A stretch of 64,000 bases of DNA. It comes from Pseudarthrobacter psychrotolerans (GTDB lineage: Bacteria > Actinomycetota > Actinomycetes > Actinomycetales > Micrococcaceae). Position 1 is the first letter of the stretch, and each line of letters opens with the position of its first letter. Shown here one piece after another: positions 52,013-59,709 of the stretch. The translations under genes were made by a program, and so were the position numbers. The notes below the pieces were generated by a model. It was given only the letters and a program-made list of their open reading frames with translations, had not been told where the DNA came from and ran no database searches. The stretch lies in the NCBI RefSeq assembly GCF_009911795.1, contig NZ_CP047899.1, positions 31,353 to 95,352 of the forward strand, written 5' to 3'.

Positions 52013-52633
52013 TCAGTTCTTGCACTCGGATGTGTTGCGGGGAGCTACCTCGATTTGCGATCCTCCGGCATAGACCTCAACCTTCGAACACGGATCGGCT
52101 ACATGGTTCTCAGAGGTGCACTGGGGTCCCTTTGGCAGCCAGATGACGCTGCCCGTGTTCTTGTACTTTTCGCTGTCTTCATCGGAGAGCAACGACTTCA
52201 CCGCTCCGGCAATGTCATCTTGGTTGAACAGGCCCGCCCCTAGTTCAACCCTGCTTGCGCACGTCGATTTGGCCGGCTTTTTGGTGATCTCGACGGTTGG
52301 CTGCTGTGCCCCGGCGGGCATGAGGTTGAACTTCCCGAGACCGGAGCCCCAGAAGATCAGGCCGCCGACGGATCCGATGATCGCGGCACCGAGGAAGACA
52401 CGGCCGGACCACATCAATGACTTGGCCTGGGCGTTGGAAAGAGCCGTCATCTTGCCGATCACGAACAAGGTCACTGACACGATCGCGGAGATGACGACCA
52501 GCACGATACAGCCGGTCAGGAACTGTCCCGCGAAATCCCGGAGCCCCGCCAGATAATCCGGTGACTGGTCGGGGTTCACCGGTTCCGGTGCCAGCGGAAG
52601 CTGGCTGAACCCGGTGGCGATGCCTTCAAACAT
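52013..52633 (-). CDS. Two-helix membrane protein with extracytoplasmic domain, paralogue 1
   Basis: The 206-residue protein starts MFEGIATGFSQLPLAPEPVN, with GGAAGGG seven bases upstream. The membrane half (LTGCIVLVVISAIVSVTLFV; VFLGAAIIGSVGGLIFWGSG) matches the next gene. An added C-terminal domain (about residues 95-206) with four cysteines (TCASR, QCTSENHVADPCSK, SECKN) probably lies outside the cell and may form disulfides. It looks like a tandem duplicate that gained a domain. Confidence 0.75.
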   Translation of the reverse strand: MFEGIATGFSQLPLAPEPVNPDQSPDYLAGLRDFAGQFLTGCIVLVVISAIVSVTLFVIGKMTALSNAQAKSLMWSGRVFLGAAIIGSVGGLIFWGSGLGKFNLMPAGAQQPTVEITKKPAKSTCASRVELGAGLFNQDDIAGAVKSLLSDEDSEKYKNTGSVIWLPKGPQCTSENHVADPCSKVEVYAGGSQIEVAPRNTSECKN

Positions 52634-52802
52634 TGGTTTCCCTTCCGCCGGCAAACTGTTGTGCTGCCGGCATGTCTATGGAAGGTTCATTGCCCTGTCC
52701 CGCAGCCATGTGTCAGAGCACAAGAGAAGACGGCCCCTGCACCGGCGGCTAAATGCGCCAGGTGCAGAGACCGTCCGTGGAGGATGGGGCGTGAAGCGGG
52801 TC

Positions 52803-53429
52803 TCAGCGTTTGAGCTGCAGCGGCCTGATCATGTCTCCCAGCCACGGTGCGCCCGGTTCGAGGCGGTTCAGGTGTACCCGGTAGTCGCCGTCGTTTGTCG
52901 GGACGCTCGCCCATACGAAGTACGGGTTGGACCGGTCCTCATCCAGCCGCGGCTGGCCGGTAACCGAGGTGGCCGTGAAGTACTTCAGATCAGCGCGGGA
53001 CCATGCCTGCTGTGCCCGGGGGGTCAGCAACGGTTTGATCCGTGCCTGCCACTGGGATGAGGTCAGGGTGGTGGCGGTGAACGCACGCATCACATCATCG
53101 GCCGCGACCAGCGCGGCACTTTCGGCATCAGCGTTCCATGCCGGCTGGGCCGTCTCGACACCCTGCCCCTGCATCGGCGGGGCCGGATTGCCGGTAAACG
53201 GCGGCGATACAGACGCAGACGCCGACCCGTTGCCCGGCGCCGGTTCCCCAGTGGTCCCCGTTACCGTTCCGGTGGGCTGCGCGGCAGTTTCCGGAGGTGA
53301 GGTGACGTCCACGACCGGCCCGCCCCCGCAGCCGGTCAGGAACACCAGCGCCAGGGCTGCGCCGAGCACGGCAGCTGGCATTGCCCAACGGTCGGGCTTC
53401 CGGGCGGCTGTGGTTTCGTTCGTCGTCAT
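52803..53429 (-). CDS. Conjugation-associated lipoprotein
   Basis: The 208-residue protein has a lipoprotein signal peptide (MPAAVLGAALALVFLTGCGG, lipobox LTGC), then a long Pro/Thr/Ser-rich linker, then a domain (AWNADAESAALVAADDVMRA; PLLTPRAQQAWSRADLKYF; VHLNRLEPGAPW) like those of TcpC/VirB8-type accessory proteins in actinobacterial transfer loci. It is probably anchored to the outer face of the membrane. About 150 bases separate it from the two-helix proteins. Confidence 0.8.
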   Translation of the reverse strand: MTTNETTAARKPDRWAMPAAVLGAALALVFLTGCGGGPVVDVTSPPETAAQPTGTVTGTTGEPAPGNGSASASVSPPFTGNPAPPMQGQGVETAQPAWNADAESAALVAADDVMRAFTATTLTSSQWQARIKPLLTPRAQQAWSRADLKYFTATSVTGQPRLDEDRSNPYFVWASVPTNDGDYRVHLNRLEPGAPWLGDMIRPLQLKR

Positions 53430-53464
53430 GGTCTTGTCCGTTCCGTGTTCATCCGGCTTGGGGT

Positions 53465-54616
53465 TCAGCCGGCTTTGGGCAGGTGCAGGAAATTATCGGG
53501 TGCACTGTTGGCCCGTTTGATCGTGTAGTACTTGTGATCGTCCGGCGGGAACCCGAAGTTATAGCCTTCCTCGATGAAGGACCCGTCCTTGAGGACTTCC
53601 TTCACAATGGCAACGTGCCCGTAGCCTGCGGAGGAGGCATTCGCGTTCGAGGGCCCGTACCAGACCACGGCCCCGACGGTGGGTGTCTTGTCCACCGGCC
53701 AGCCCTTGTTCTCCCATGCGGCCCTGTAGTCACGCGCATCACCCAGGACGCCACCGTCCGGACGGAAGTTGCCGTTCATGATCTTCCACGGCGCTTTCGT
53801 CACACCGAACTGCTGGTTCAGCCGCCACATCACAAAGTCCACACACTCACCGTGGAAGGCGTTGAACTCCGATTGGGACCCCGCCGGGCAGCCCGCGTAG
53901 CCGCCATTGGCGTTCAGGATGCAGTGCGGCAGGTCCTTGAAGGGGTAGTCATCATTCCCGCTGGAAGTGCCGGTCGCAAGGTCACAGTCCCCCGAACCCT
54001 TATCCTCGCCGGCGGTGACAGCGTCGGTGCCGTCCTTGGCCGCGAACTCGTTCGCGAACTGCCTGATCCGTGTCACGTACTGGGCGGTTTCACCGTTGTC
54101 CGGGATCCCGCCGACAGCGGTCACCCCGCCCCAGCCCGCGTTGTAGCCGGCCAGGGCAAGATCCACCGGGTCCCCGGCGAACCCCGAGGCCTTCGCCTGC
54201 TTCAGCAGCTCCCCCATGAACTTCCCCTGGGCGCTGATACCGGCCTGCGGGTCGGACGGGTCTTTTCCCTGCCCGTAGCTCGCCCATGTGCTCGGCATGA
54301 ACTGGGCGATGCCGCGGGCCCCGGCATGGGAGACGGCCTTGGGGTTGAAGTTGCTTTCCTGCCGCAGCTGCCCGGCAAGGATCGGCGCCGGGATACCCGA
54401 GGCCTTCGCGGCTTCCCTGATCGCCTCGACGTACTCCGCTGGGACCTTACCGGCGGCCAGACCGGCCCCGGGCAGAGGTGCCACGCACGAGGACGGGTCC
54501 GTCGAGGCGCCAGCCCTCCCGCCGGATACCGCGCCGAGGACGACAGCGACCAGCAGCGACGCCGCGAACAGGATCGTGATGAACAACGCGCCCCCGGCCC
54601 GGCTAAGCATCTTCAT
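53465..54616 (-). CDS. Lytic transglycosylase-CHAP peptidoglycan hydrolase
   Basis: From the ATG at 54,616 (ATGA overlap) the product is 383 residues. An N-terminal membrane anchor (GALFITILFAASLLVAVVLG) precedes an SLT domain with the catalytic glutamate in LAGQLRQESNFNPKAVSHAG (Glu87) and the GARGIAQFMPSTW motif. A CHAP domain follows (FHGECVDFVMWRLNQQF with Cys258, later GYGHVAIVKEVL). This VirB1-like enzyme opens the cell wall for the conjugation channel. Confidence 0.93.
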   Translation of the reverse strand: MKMLSRAGGALFITILFAASLLVAVVLGAVSGGRAGASTDPSSCVAPLPGAGLAAGKVPAEYVEAIREAAKASGIPAPILAGQLRQESNFNPKAVSHAGARGIAQFMPSTWASYGQGKDPSDPQAGISAQGKFMGELLKQAKASGFAGDPVDLALAGYNAGWGGVTAVGGIPDNGETAQYVTRIRQFANEFAAKDGTDAVTAGEDKGSGDCDLATGTSSGNDDYPFKDLPHCILNANGGYAGCPAGSQSEFNAFHGECVDFVMWRLNQQFGVTKAPWKIMNGNFRPDGGVLGDARDYRAAWENKGWPVDKTPTVGAVVWYGPSNANASSAGYGHVAIVKEVLKDGSFIEEGYNFGFPPDDHKYYTIKRANSAPDNFLHLPKAG

Positions 54617-55017
54617 CGGTTGCCGCCCAACACCACAACGCACCACGTCAAAATGACGGCGATCACGGCGATACCCAGCGCTGCCCGTGTCAGGGCACTG
54701 CGTGAAAACCACGCCGCCGCCCTGCCCCTGACCGTTGTCCGGTCAAAGCCCGTGGCACCATCCTGCGGCGCCGCGGCGTCCACCGTGTCCTGCATGGCCC
54801 CGAGGATCCTCTGACGCGCCGCACGCCGGGCCAGACGCTTCTGTTCACGCTTGCCCGGCTGCTGGGCGGACATCATCTCCTCCAACTGCGAACGCTGGGC
54901 GGACATCATCTCCTCCAGCTGCGCACGCTGCCCGGGACTGAATCCGTCCTCCTGCCGTCCGGTGCCGTCCATGTTGAAAGTCATGCTCTCCCCGTTGCCT
55001 GTTGCCGGTGTTGTCAA
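54613..55017 (-). CDS. Coiled-coil single-pass membrane protein
   Basis: The 134 residues include a tandem repeat QLEEMMSAQR/QLEEMMSAQQ (about residues 34-52), a basic segment (REQKRLARRAARQRI), and one C-terminal transmembrane helix (AALGIAVIAVILTWCVVVLG). The start is uncertain: TTG at 55,017 overlaps the upstream stop, and ATG at 54,984 is an alternative. The topology suggests a cytosolic N terminus that could contact the sigma-like protein or the secretion ATPases. Confidence 0.7.
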   Translation of the reverse strand: MTTPATGNGESMTFNMDGTGRQEDGFSPGQRAQLEEMMSAQRSQLEEMMSAQQPGKREQKRLARRAARQRILGAMQDTVDAAAPQDGATGFDRTTVRGRAAAWFSRSALTRAALGIAVIAVILTWCVVVLGGNR

Positions 55018-55871
55018 TGGTGGTTCGCTTCCGGACCCGCTCCAGCTGTCTCAACACCTTCCAGGACGGTCCGGGCGACCTGCAGGAGCCAGTGCGCCTC
55101 GACGACGTACTGCCGGCAGGTGTTCAGCGAGTACCCGGTCACCTCCGCCATCGATGCGGCAGTGACCTTCCCGAACCCGCCGGCACGGACCACAGCGACG
55201 GACAACGCACGCGCCCACGAACCATCCTCGTTGCCCTCCACCGGCAGACACCCCAGCAGCGTCCCGACGGTCACGGGGTCCCCGGCGGACCGGGCTGCCA
55301 CGGCCTTGCGGACGACGTGGGCGCACCGGACGACTTCCCGGCGGGAATCCCGGAGCGCCTCCTGCGAGATGCCCAGCGCCGCAGAGGCTTTCGGCACGCT
55401 GCCCTGGTAGACCATCCACAACGCCGCGACCCGGCGGAACGAATCCGGATTAGCCACCAGCTTCTCCGTCAAAGCCAGGATCTGCCGGGACTCCGCACTG
55501 GCCGCCAACCGCTCGACAACCTCTTGGGCGAAGTCATCCTCCACGAGATTCAACGCCGGGTCAGGCCCGTCGGATTCACCCTCCAGCCGGCCCTGCAGCC
55601 GGCCTTTCGCCCCGGCCCGTTTCGCGTGGTCATAGGCCCGGCGCTTGGCGATCGTCAGCACCCAGCCCTGCACATGCCCCAGCTCCGGATCAAACGAACC
55701 AGAGGCCTTCAACGCCGACTCCGCCGTGTCCGCCACGACGTCGTCCACATCCTGCCCCAGCCCGAAACCGGCCAGAATGTTCCACACAGCGCCCCGCGTC
55801 TTCGGATGCATGACAGCCTCCGCGATTCGCGTCTCCATGCCAGTGATCCCCCTGCCCTGACCAGCCGACAT
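55014..55871 (-). CDS. Sigma-70-like regulator
   Basis: This 285-residue protein has a region-2-like block: DVDDVVADTAESALKASGSF, HVQGWVLTIAKRRAYDHAKR. Two HTH-like segments follow (YQGSVPKASAALGISQEALR, VTAASMAEVTGYSLNTCRQY). It looks like an ECF-type sigma factor or a derived regulator. The ATG shares a base with the upstream stop (TGATG). A sigma-like gene within a conjugation operon suggests self-contained control of transfer genes. Confidence 0.8.
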   Translation of the reverse strand: MSAGQGRGITGMETRIAEAVMHPKTRGAVWNILAGFGLGQDVDDVVADTAESALKASGSFDPELGHVQGWVLTIAKRRAYDHAKRAGAKGRLQGRLEGESDGPDPALNLVEDDFAQEVVERLAASAESRQILALTEKLVANPDSFRRVAALWMVYQGSVPKASAALGISQEALRDSRREVVRCAHVVRKAVAARSAGDPVTVGTLLGCLPVEGNEDGSWARALSVAVVRAGGFGKVTAASMAEVTGYSLNTCRQYVVEAHWLLQVARTVLEGVETAGAGPEANHH

Positions 55872-57085
55872 CAGACCTGAACACCGCCGGAGACCGTGCG
55901 TGGACGCTCAAGAACCCGCGGCCCGCTGCGCTTCGCGGCCCTCTCGGCCCGCCACGCCGCCAGCTCATCCCCGCTCATCGGTGCCGGCTCCAAAGCCGTT
56001 TCGGCGACAAGGTTTTCCGTCCGGCACGCCGGGCAGTGATCCGCCGCGTACTGGCCATGATCCGGCTTCGGACACGGGGTCTCCCCCGGCCCCAGCAACC
56101 CCCTGGACCGCGTCACCACGGCGAACCCGGCAGCAGCCGTTGCGCCGCCGGCAGCGGGCGCCGCTGGTCCGGAACCGGCCGGTGCTGGTGCGAACCGGTC
56201 CGGGTCGTTGAGAACGCACTTGACGATGAACGCCGACGGATTTGAAACCTTCGCCGTCGCCCTGGACAGCGCCTCATCGATGACCCAGACCAGCTTCTCG
56301 GACCGGCACGGGCCAAGGACCGGCTCCAGCCGGTGCTTGAGCCCGGCCAAGTCCACTCCCCGATGCTTCGCAGGCTCATCATCAATCACCGTCACCGGAA
56401 CGACCTCAGCGGCAGGTGCCGTTTCGCGCCCGGACTGATGATGATGACTTAAGTCATCATGAGGTTCCTTAAAGGAGGCGTTTACACAATTTGCACTTAG
56501 GTCCGACGTATTTTGCACTTTGGTGGAGCCTAAGTGCAGATTCTGCACTACTGGTTTTCCGGAGTTTTTGCCCTGCCCCGTGGGCCTAAGTGCAGATTCT
56601 GCACTACTGGTTTCTTGCGGAACTTGCCCACTGGTTTCCTCCAAGGAAGGCTCACCTGCAGGCCCCTCATCGGGCCTAAGTGCAGATTCTGCACTACTGG
56701 CTTCTTGCGGAACTTGCTCGGTCAGGTTCGCTAACGCTTCCTTGCGGAATCGCTCGGCTTGAGCCTTGCGTTCCTTTGTGGACACCGCACCCCGCCACAC
56801 CGGCGACGCATGCTTCCTGTTCTCCAGAAGCAGGAAGAACAGGTTCGCCGCCCGCGAGCCGTCCTGGTGGTGGTTCCGCTCGCACACCACCAACCCCAGC
56901 TCGACCAGTTCCTTGATAGCGGCCACCAGGGAGCGTTGAGACAAGCACGTCTTGTGGGCCAGATACTCGTACGAGGGGAAGAGATAGCCGTCGTCGTCGG
57001 CCGCATCAGCCATGGTCACCAACACGAACTTGGCTCCCTGCCGAAGCTCCTTACTGAATGCCCATGTCAGGGCTTTCGAACTCAC
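55871..57085 (-). CDS. Winged-helix plasmid protein, candidate replication initiator
   Basis: The 404-residue protein begins MSSKALTWAFSKELRQGAKF and has an N-terminal winged helix (SYEYLAHKTCLSQRSLVAAI, LVELGLVVCERNHHQDGSR), as in plasmid Rep or DnaD-like proteins. A low-complexity middle encodes SSAESALRP twice. A C-terminal CP...CPAC zinc-like site (PCPKPDHGQYAADHCPACR) follows. Three iteron-like DNA repeats lie within the coding sequence at 56,528-56,700. Internal origins occur in RepA_N plasmids. It overlaps its smaller paralogue by four bases. Replication initiation is inferred, not proven; a transcriptional regulator is the alternative. Confidence 0.7.
   Translation of the reverse strand: MSSKALTWAFSKELRQGAKFVLVTMADAADDDGYLFPSYEYLAHKTCLSQRSLVAAIKELVELGLVVCERNHHQDGSRAANLFFLLLENRKHASPVWRGAVSTKERKAQAERFRKEALANLTEQVPQEASSAESALRPDEGPAGEPSLEETSGQVPQETSSAESALRPTGQGKNSGKPVVQNLHLGSTKVQNTSDLSANCVNASFKEPHDDLSHHHQSGRETAPAAEVVPVTVIDDEPAKHRGVDLAGLKHRLEPVLGPCRSEKLVWVIDEALSRATAKVSNPSAFIVKCVLNDPDRFAPAPAGSGPAAPAAGGATAAAGFAVVTRSRGLLGPGETPCPKPDHGQYAADHCPACRTENLVAETALEPAPMSGDELAAWRAERAAKRSGPRVLERPRTVSGGVQV
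56528..56717. repeat. Three iteron-like direct repeats inside the winged-helix gene
   Basis: GCCTAAGTGCAGATTCTGC then ACTACTGG occurs at 56,528-56,554, 56,584-56,610 and 56,674-56,700. Each contains the 15-bp palindrome GTGCAGATTCTGCAC. Copies two and three share a further 18 bases. One copy is read in a different frame from the other two, so conservation is at the DNA level. Confidence 0.8.
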
Positions 57086-57450
57086 AGGATGCCTCCGATC
57101 TCTGCTTGCCTGCGGGCACGGTCTGCGTTGACCTCATCAAGAAATTCTTGGGGCACCGCCCTTTCTTGGGCGGTGTTCCCCAGCTGCAGGCACAATGCCT
57201 GGTCGTGTCCGGCCTCCGCCACGGCGGCGCTGTCCGGCAAGGACGTGCTTTTCACCAGGCCCTTCACCACCAGCTCGGCCAGAGCGGCCTGGACCCTCCC
57301 CTGCGGCTCACCAGTCAAATGTGAGAGATACCCGTGGCTGAAGACGACAAGGCCGGCATCGTCTGCGTCATGTGCAAGCCTCAGAAGAACATTCCACGTC
57401 TCCGCGGATACCTCCTTCTCAAACGCCCATGCCATAGCTTTTGTGCTCAC
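57082..57450 (-). CDS. Small winged-helix protein, paralogue of the Rep-like protein
   Basis: The 122-residue protein begins MSTKAMAWAFEKEVSAETWN and shares MS.KA..WAF.KE and the winged-helix layout (FSHGYLSHLTGEPQGRVQAA; LVVKGLVKS) with the 404-residue protein downstream. It overlaps both neighbours by four bases (ATGA). It may be a truncated duplicate that regulates or partners the longer protein. Confidence 0.8.
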   Translation of the reverse strand: MSTKAMAWAFEKEVSAETWNVLLRLAHDADDAGLVVFSHGYLSHLTGEPQGRVQAALAELVVKGLVKSTSLPDSAAVAEAGHDQALCLQLGNTAQERAVPQEFLDEVNADRARRQAEIGGIL

Positions 57451-58418
57451 GCGTTGGTACCTTCCTTCAACACTGCACCGGCAAACAGGGCAGGCTGGGT
57501 GGCTTTCAAATCGTTGAGGCGGGTCCGCCCGGTCCGTTCAGAGACGTTCAGGAATTTCGCGGCGGCCTTGCCCGTCGGCTGGGTGCCGGCGCTCAGCTGG
57601 GCGCCCACCCATTGCTCCAGATCCATAGCCTTCGGCTTCCGCCCGACAACACTCAGAGAAGGCCGGGGTGAAACATTAAGGGCAGGAACAGGGGCAACAT
57701 GGGACGTCAGCCCATCGCTGGAGGTTTCAGCCGGTACTGCGGGAACTGATTCCGTGGACGGCGCAGTGGCGGCACCAACAGGAACAGGCACGGCAGGCTC
57801 ATCCTGTGTGACGGGCAGGGACGCCCGTACGGCCTCACCAGCTGTGCTTTCGGCGGCAAGCCATGTAGCCGGCACATGGGCTATCTCAGCCTCGGGCAGA
57901 GGCTCACCACCGCTACCAGGGCCATCCGGTGCAGTGCCGACAGACCCTACGGTCAGTTTGGCGGCAGGCTCCCCTGCGTCCGGCCTGCCGATCACCAAAC
58001 GGCCCAGCTGCTCTGTAGCTGCAAACACGGCCAGCGGAGCCAGTGAAGCAATCGCCGCACCAATGATCTGCTGACCGAAGTCCGGGTGCGGGATCGACAA
58101 CGCGTGGGCCGCATTGGCCACCATGGAAAACACCGTGAACCCGCCCAAGGAAATCCAGGACGCCCACGTCCGCTCCCCGCGGTGCCGGTGGATCAACACC
58201 GCCAGCGTGTAGGCAAGGATTGCGACGTCGATGAACACCGGGACAGCCCAGCGCAGCCAGACCGGCAATCCGGCCCACGCCGCGACCTCATGCAGACCAG
58301 TAAAGGAGACCATGAACGAGGCCACAGCCAGGAACCCGACGAGGCAAACGGTCAGCCACAGAGTGGCCATGGAATCCGGATTGATCCGGTCAGTCTTACG
58401 ATCTATCCCGGGCGTCAT
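57447..58418 (-). CDS. DUF2637 membrane protein
   Basis: The 323-residue protein has four N-terminal transmembrane helices (ATLWLTVCLVGFLAVASFMV; LRWAVPVFIDVAILAYTLAV; WASWISLGGFTVFSMVANAA; IIGAAIASLAPLAVFAATEQ), matching DUF2637/SpdB-like proteins of actinobacterial conjugative elements. A long Pro/Ala-rich linker and a C-terminal HTH-like segment (KAAAKFLNVSERTGRTRLND) follow. AAGGGG eight bases before the ATG is a strong ribosome site. It begins the run of overlapping genes that follows. Confidence 0.85.
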   Translation of the reverse strand: MTPGIDRKTDRINPDSMATLWLTVCLVGFLAVASFMVSFTGLHEVAAWAGLPVWLRWAVPVFIDVAILAYTLAVLIHRHRGERTWASWISLGGFTVFSMVANAAHALSIPHPDFGQQIIGAAIASLAPLAVFAATEQLGRLVIGRPDAGEPAAKLTVGSVGTAPDGPGSGGEPLPEAEIAHVPATWLAAESTAGEAVRASLPVTQDEPAVPVPVGAATAPSTESVPAVPAETSSDGLTSHVAPVPALNVSPRPSLSVVGRKPKAMDLEQWVGAQLSAGTQPTGKAAAKFLNVSERTGRTRLNDLKATQPALFAGAVLKEGTNA

Positions 58419-58537
58419 GACGCAATCCCCTTAGTCAAATATTCCGTGTCAAGGAGCGGGAACTTACTTGTCAGCTCAACCACTGCCTGTACACTGAATC
58501 CGTTGATGAAAATCTTCTGTTTCGTAGATGTTTGTTT

Positions 58538-58575
58538 GGAAACAGCCCCTGGGAGTCCAATCCGGGGCTGTTTCC
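58538..58575. terminator. Strong hairpin after the regulator gene
   Basis: GGAAACAGCCCC and its complement GGGGCTGTTTCC flank a 14-base loop, just beyond the stop of the KorB/ParB-like gene. It may terminate that gene or attenuate the downstream operon. There is no U-tract. Confidence 0.6.
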
Positions 58576-58577
58576 GT

Positions 58578-59531
58578 TTAAGGCCTGCGCTTCCGGGAAT
58601 GCAGTGCATCCAGGAACCTCCCCAGCTCATCCACCGCATCCGTGACAACGGCAGTCAACGCCACCGCATCATCGACATCGCCGGAGAGCACCTTGACGTC
58701 AATAGCCGTCAGCACGTGGGACAACGCCAGGACTCCGCGGGAAGCGTCCGCAGCCAGCTCCGTCAACGTCTCCGCGTCCGAATCCTCATCAACCGTCAGC
58801 GTCGTGGGATCCAGCGTGATCTGCCCCGCCAGCTTGATCACCAGCGGCAACGGCGAATCCATCGACCCCGTCAAACGCCGCGCAGCATCCTTACGCTCCC
58901 GCGCCGGCCGCGACGTAAACGACGACGGCGACAACGCCGCGATCCCCATCTCCGACGGCGACATATTCAACAACTCATCACTCAACGGAACATCCTCAAA
59001 CGTGCCGCGCTCCGGCTTCCTGGGCCGGGCAGGGGCTGCCGGGTAGGACTTGCCATCAAGGCCCACGACGTTAGCCTCTGCAGGTGGCACATATGTGCCA
59101 CCTGCAGAATTGTCCGCGACTTCGATGGCTCGCCTGCTGCTGGCAATATCGCGCTCAATGGTCGTATGGCTAGCCTGAAGGGCGGAACCGATCGCCCGCG
59201 TACTCATGCCCGCCTCACGCATCGACATAACCACTGCCTGCCGCTCCTCACGGGGCGGCTGCAACGCCAAAGACCCAAACTCACCCTGGCAATACGCATC
59301 CCACGAGCTGTATCCCATAGCGGCCCATGCTCTCCCTTGATACGCCGTAATGATCAGCGTGTAGGAATGCTCCAAAGCAACCTTGATCTGACGGGTAAGC
59401 TCTCGCGCACTTTGTGCATCCAGAGAAGAGGAATGTGATCGGCCGCATCCAGGGCCCGCCACATCCACCCCAGCCGGCCGCTCCTCGGTCAACGAGTCTG
59501 AAAACGACGTCTGCCGTTCACTGCTGGTCAT
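58578..59531 (-). CDS. KorB/ParB-like plasmid regulator
   Basis: This 317-residue protein has an HTH-containing middle (QPPREERQAVVMSMREAGMS, then TRAIGSALQASHTTIERDIA) and an N-terminal helical region (ALEHSYTLIITAYQGRAWAA) typical of ParB/KorB-related or conjugative-plasmid regulators. The C-terminal half is acidic and helical and may dimerise. The ATG has AAGGGG six bases upstream. The promoter region carries 18-bp direct repeats (59,582-59,621), likely its own operators. Confidence 0.75.
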   Translation of the reverse strand: MTSSERQTSFSDSLTEERPAGVDVAGPGCGRSHSSSLDAQSARELTRQIKVALEHSYTLIITAYQGRAWAAMGYSSWDAYCQGEFGSLALQPPREERQAVVMSMREAGMSTRAIGSALQASHTTIERDIASSRRAIEVADNSAGGTYVPPAEANVVGLDGKSYPAAPARPRKPERGTFEDVPLSDELLNMSPSEMGIAALSPSSFTSRPARERKDAARRLTGSMDSPLPLVIKLAGQITLDPTTLTVDEDSDAETLTELAADASRGVLALSHVLTAIDVKVLSGDVDDAVALTAVVTDAVDELGRFLDALHSRKRRP

Positions 59532-59574
59532 ATGAATCCCCTTCAGTGCTCAGGCGTCGGCTGGTCCAGTCAGA

Positions 59575-59621
59575 ACGATACACGCCTGTAGTGAACATGT
59601 GCAACGCCTGTAGTGAGCATG
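59575..59621 (-). promoter_or_regulatory. Promoter and direct-repeat operator of the plasmid regulator
   Basis: ACGCCTGTAGTGAACATG (59,582-59,599) and ACGCCTGTAGTGAGCATG (59,604-59,621) are direct repeats offset by 22 bp, about two helical turns. On the minus strand a possible promoter TTGCAC, 18 bases, TATCGT overlaps them. Autoregulation is likely. Confidence 0.6.
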
Positions 59622-59709
59622 GCTTATTCATTTAGCAGGTGCTGAACGGACGTTACGATGAATTGGCTCCGTTGCTCTTCCCTGGATCGGCGCTGGAGGG
59701 TGAGACGTA

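Noticed and set aside
53381..54814. 477-residue plus-strand frame opposite the SLT-CHAP gene
   Set aside because: Antisense to a clear hydrolase and without recognisable motifs.
58086..59438. 450-residue plus-strand frame opposite the DUF2637 and regulator genes
   Set aside because: Arg/Gln/His-rich shadow sequence.
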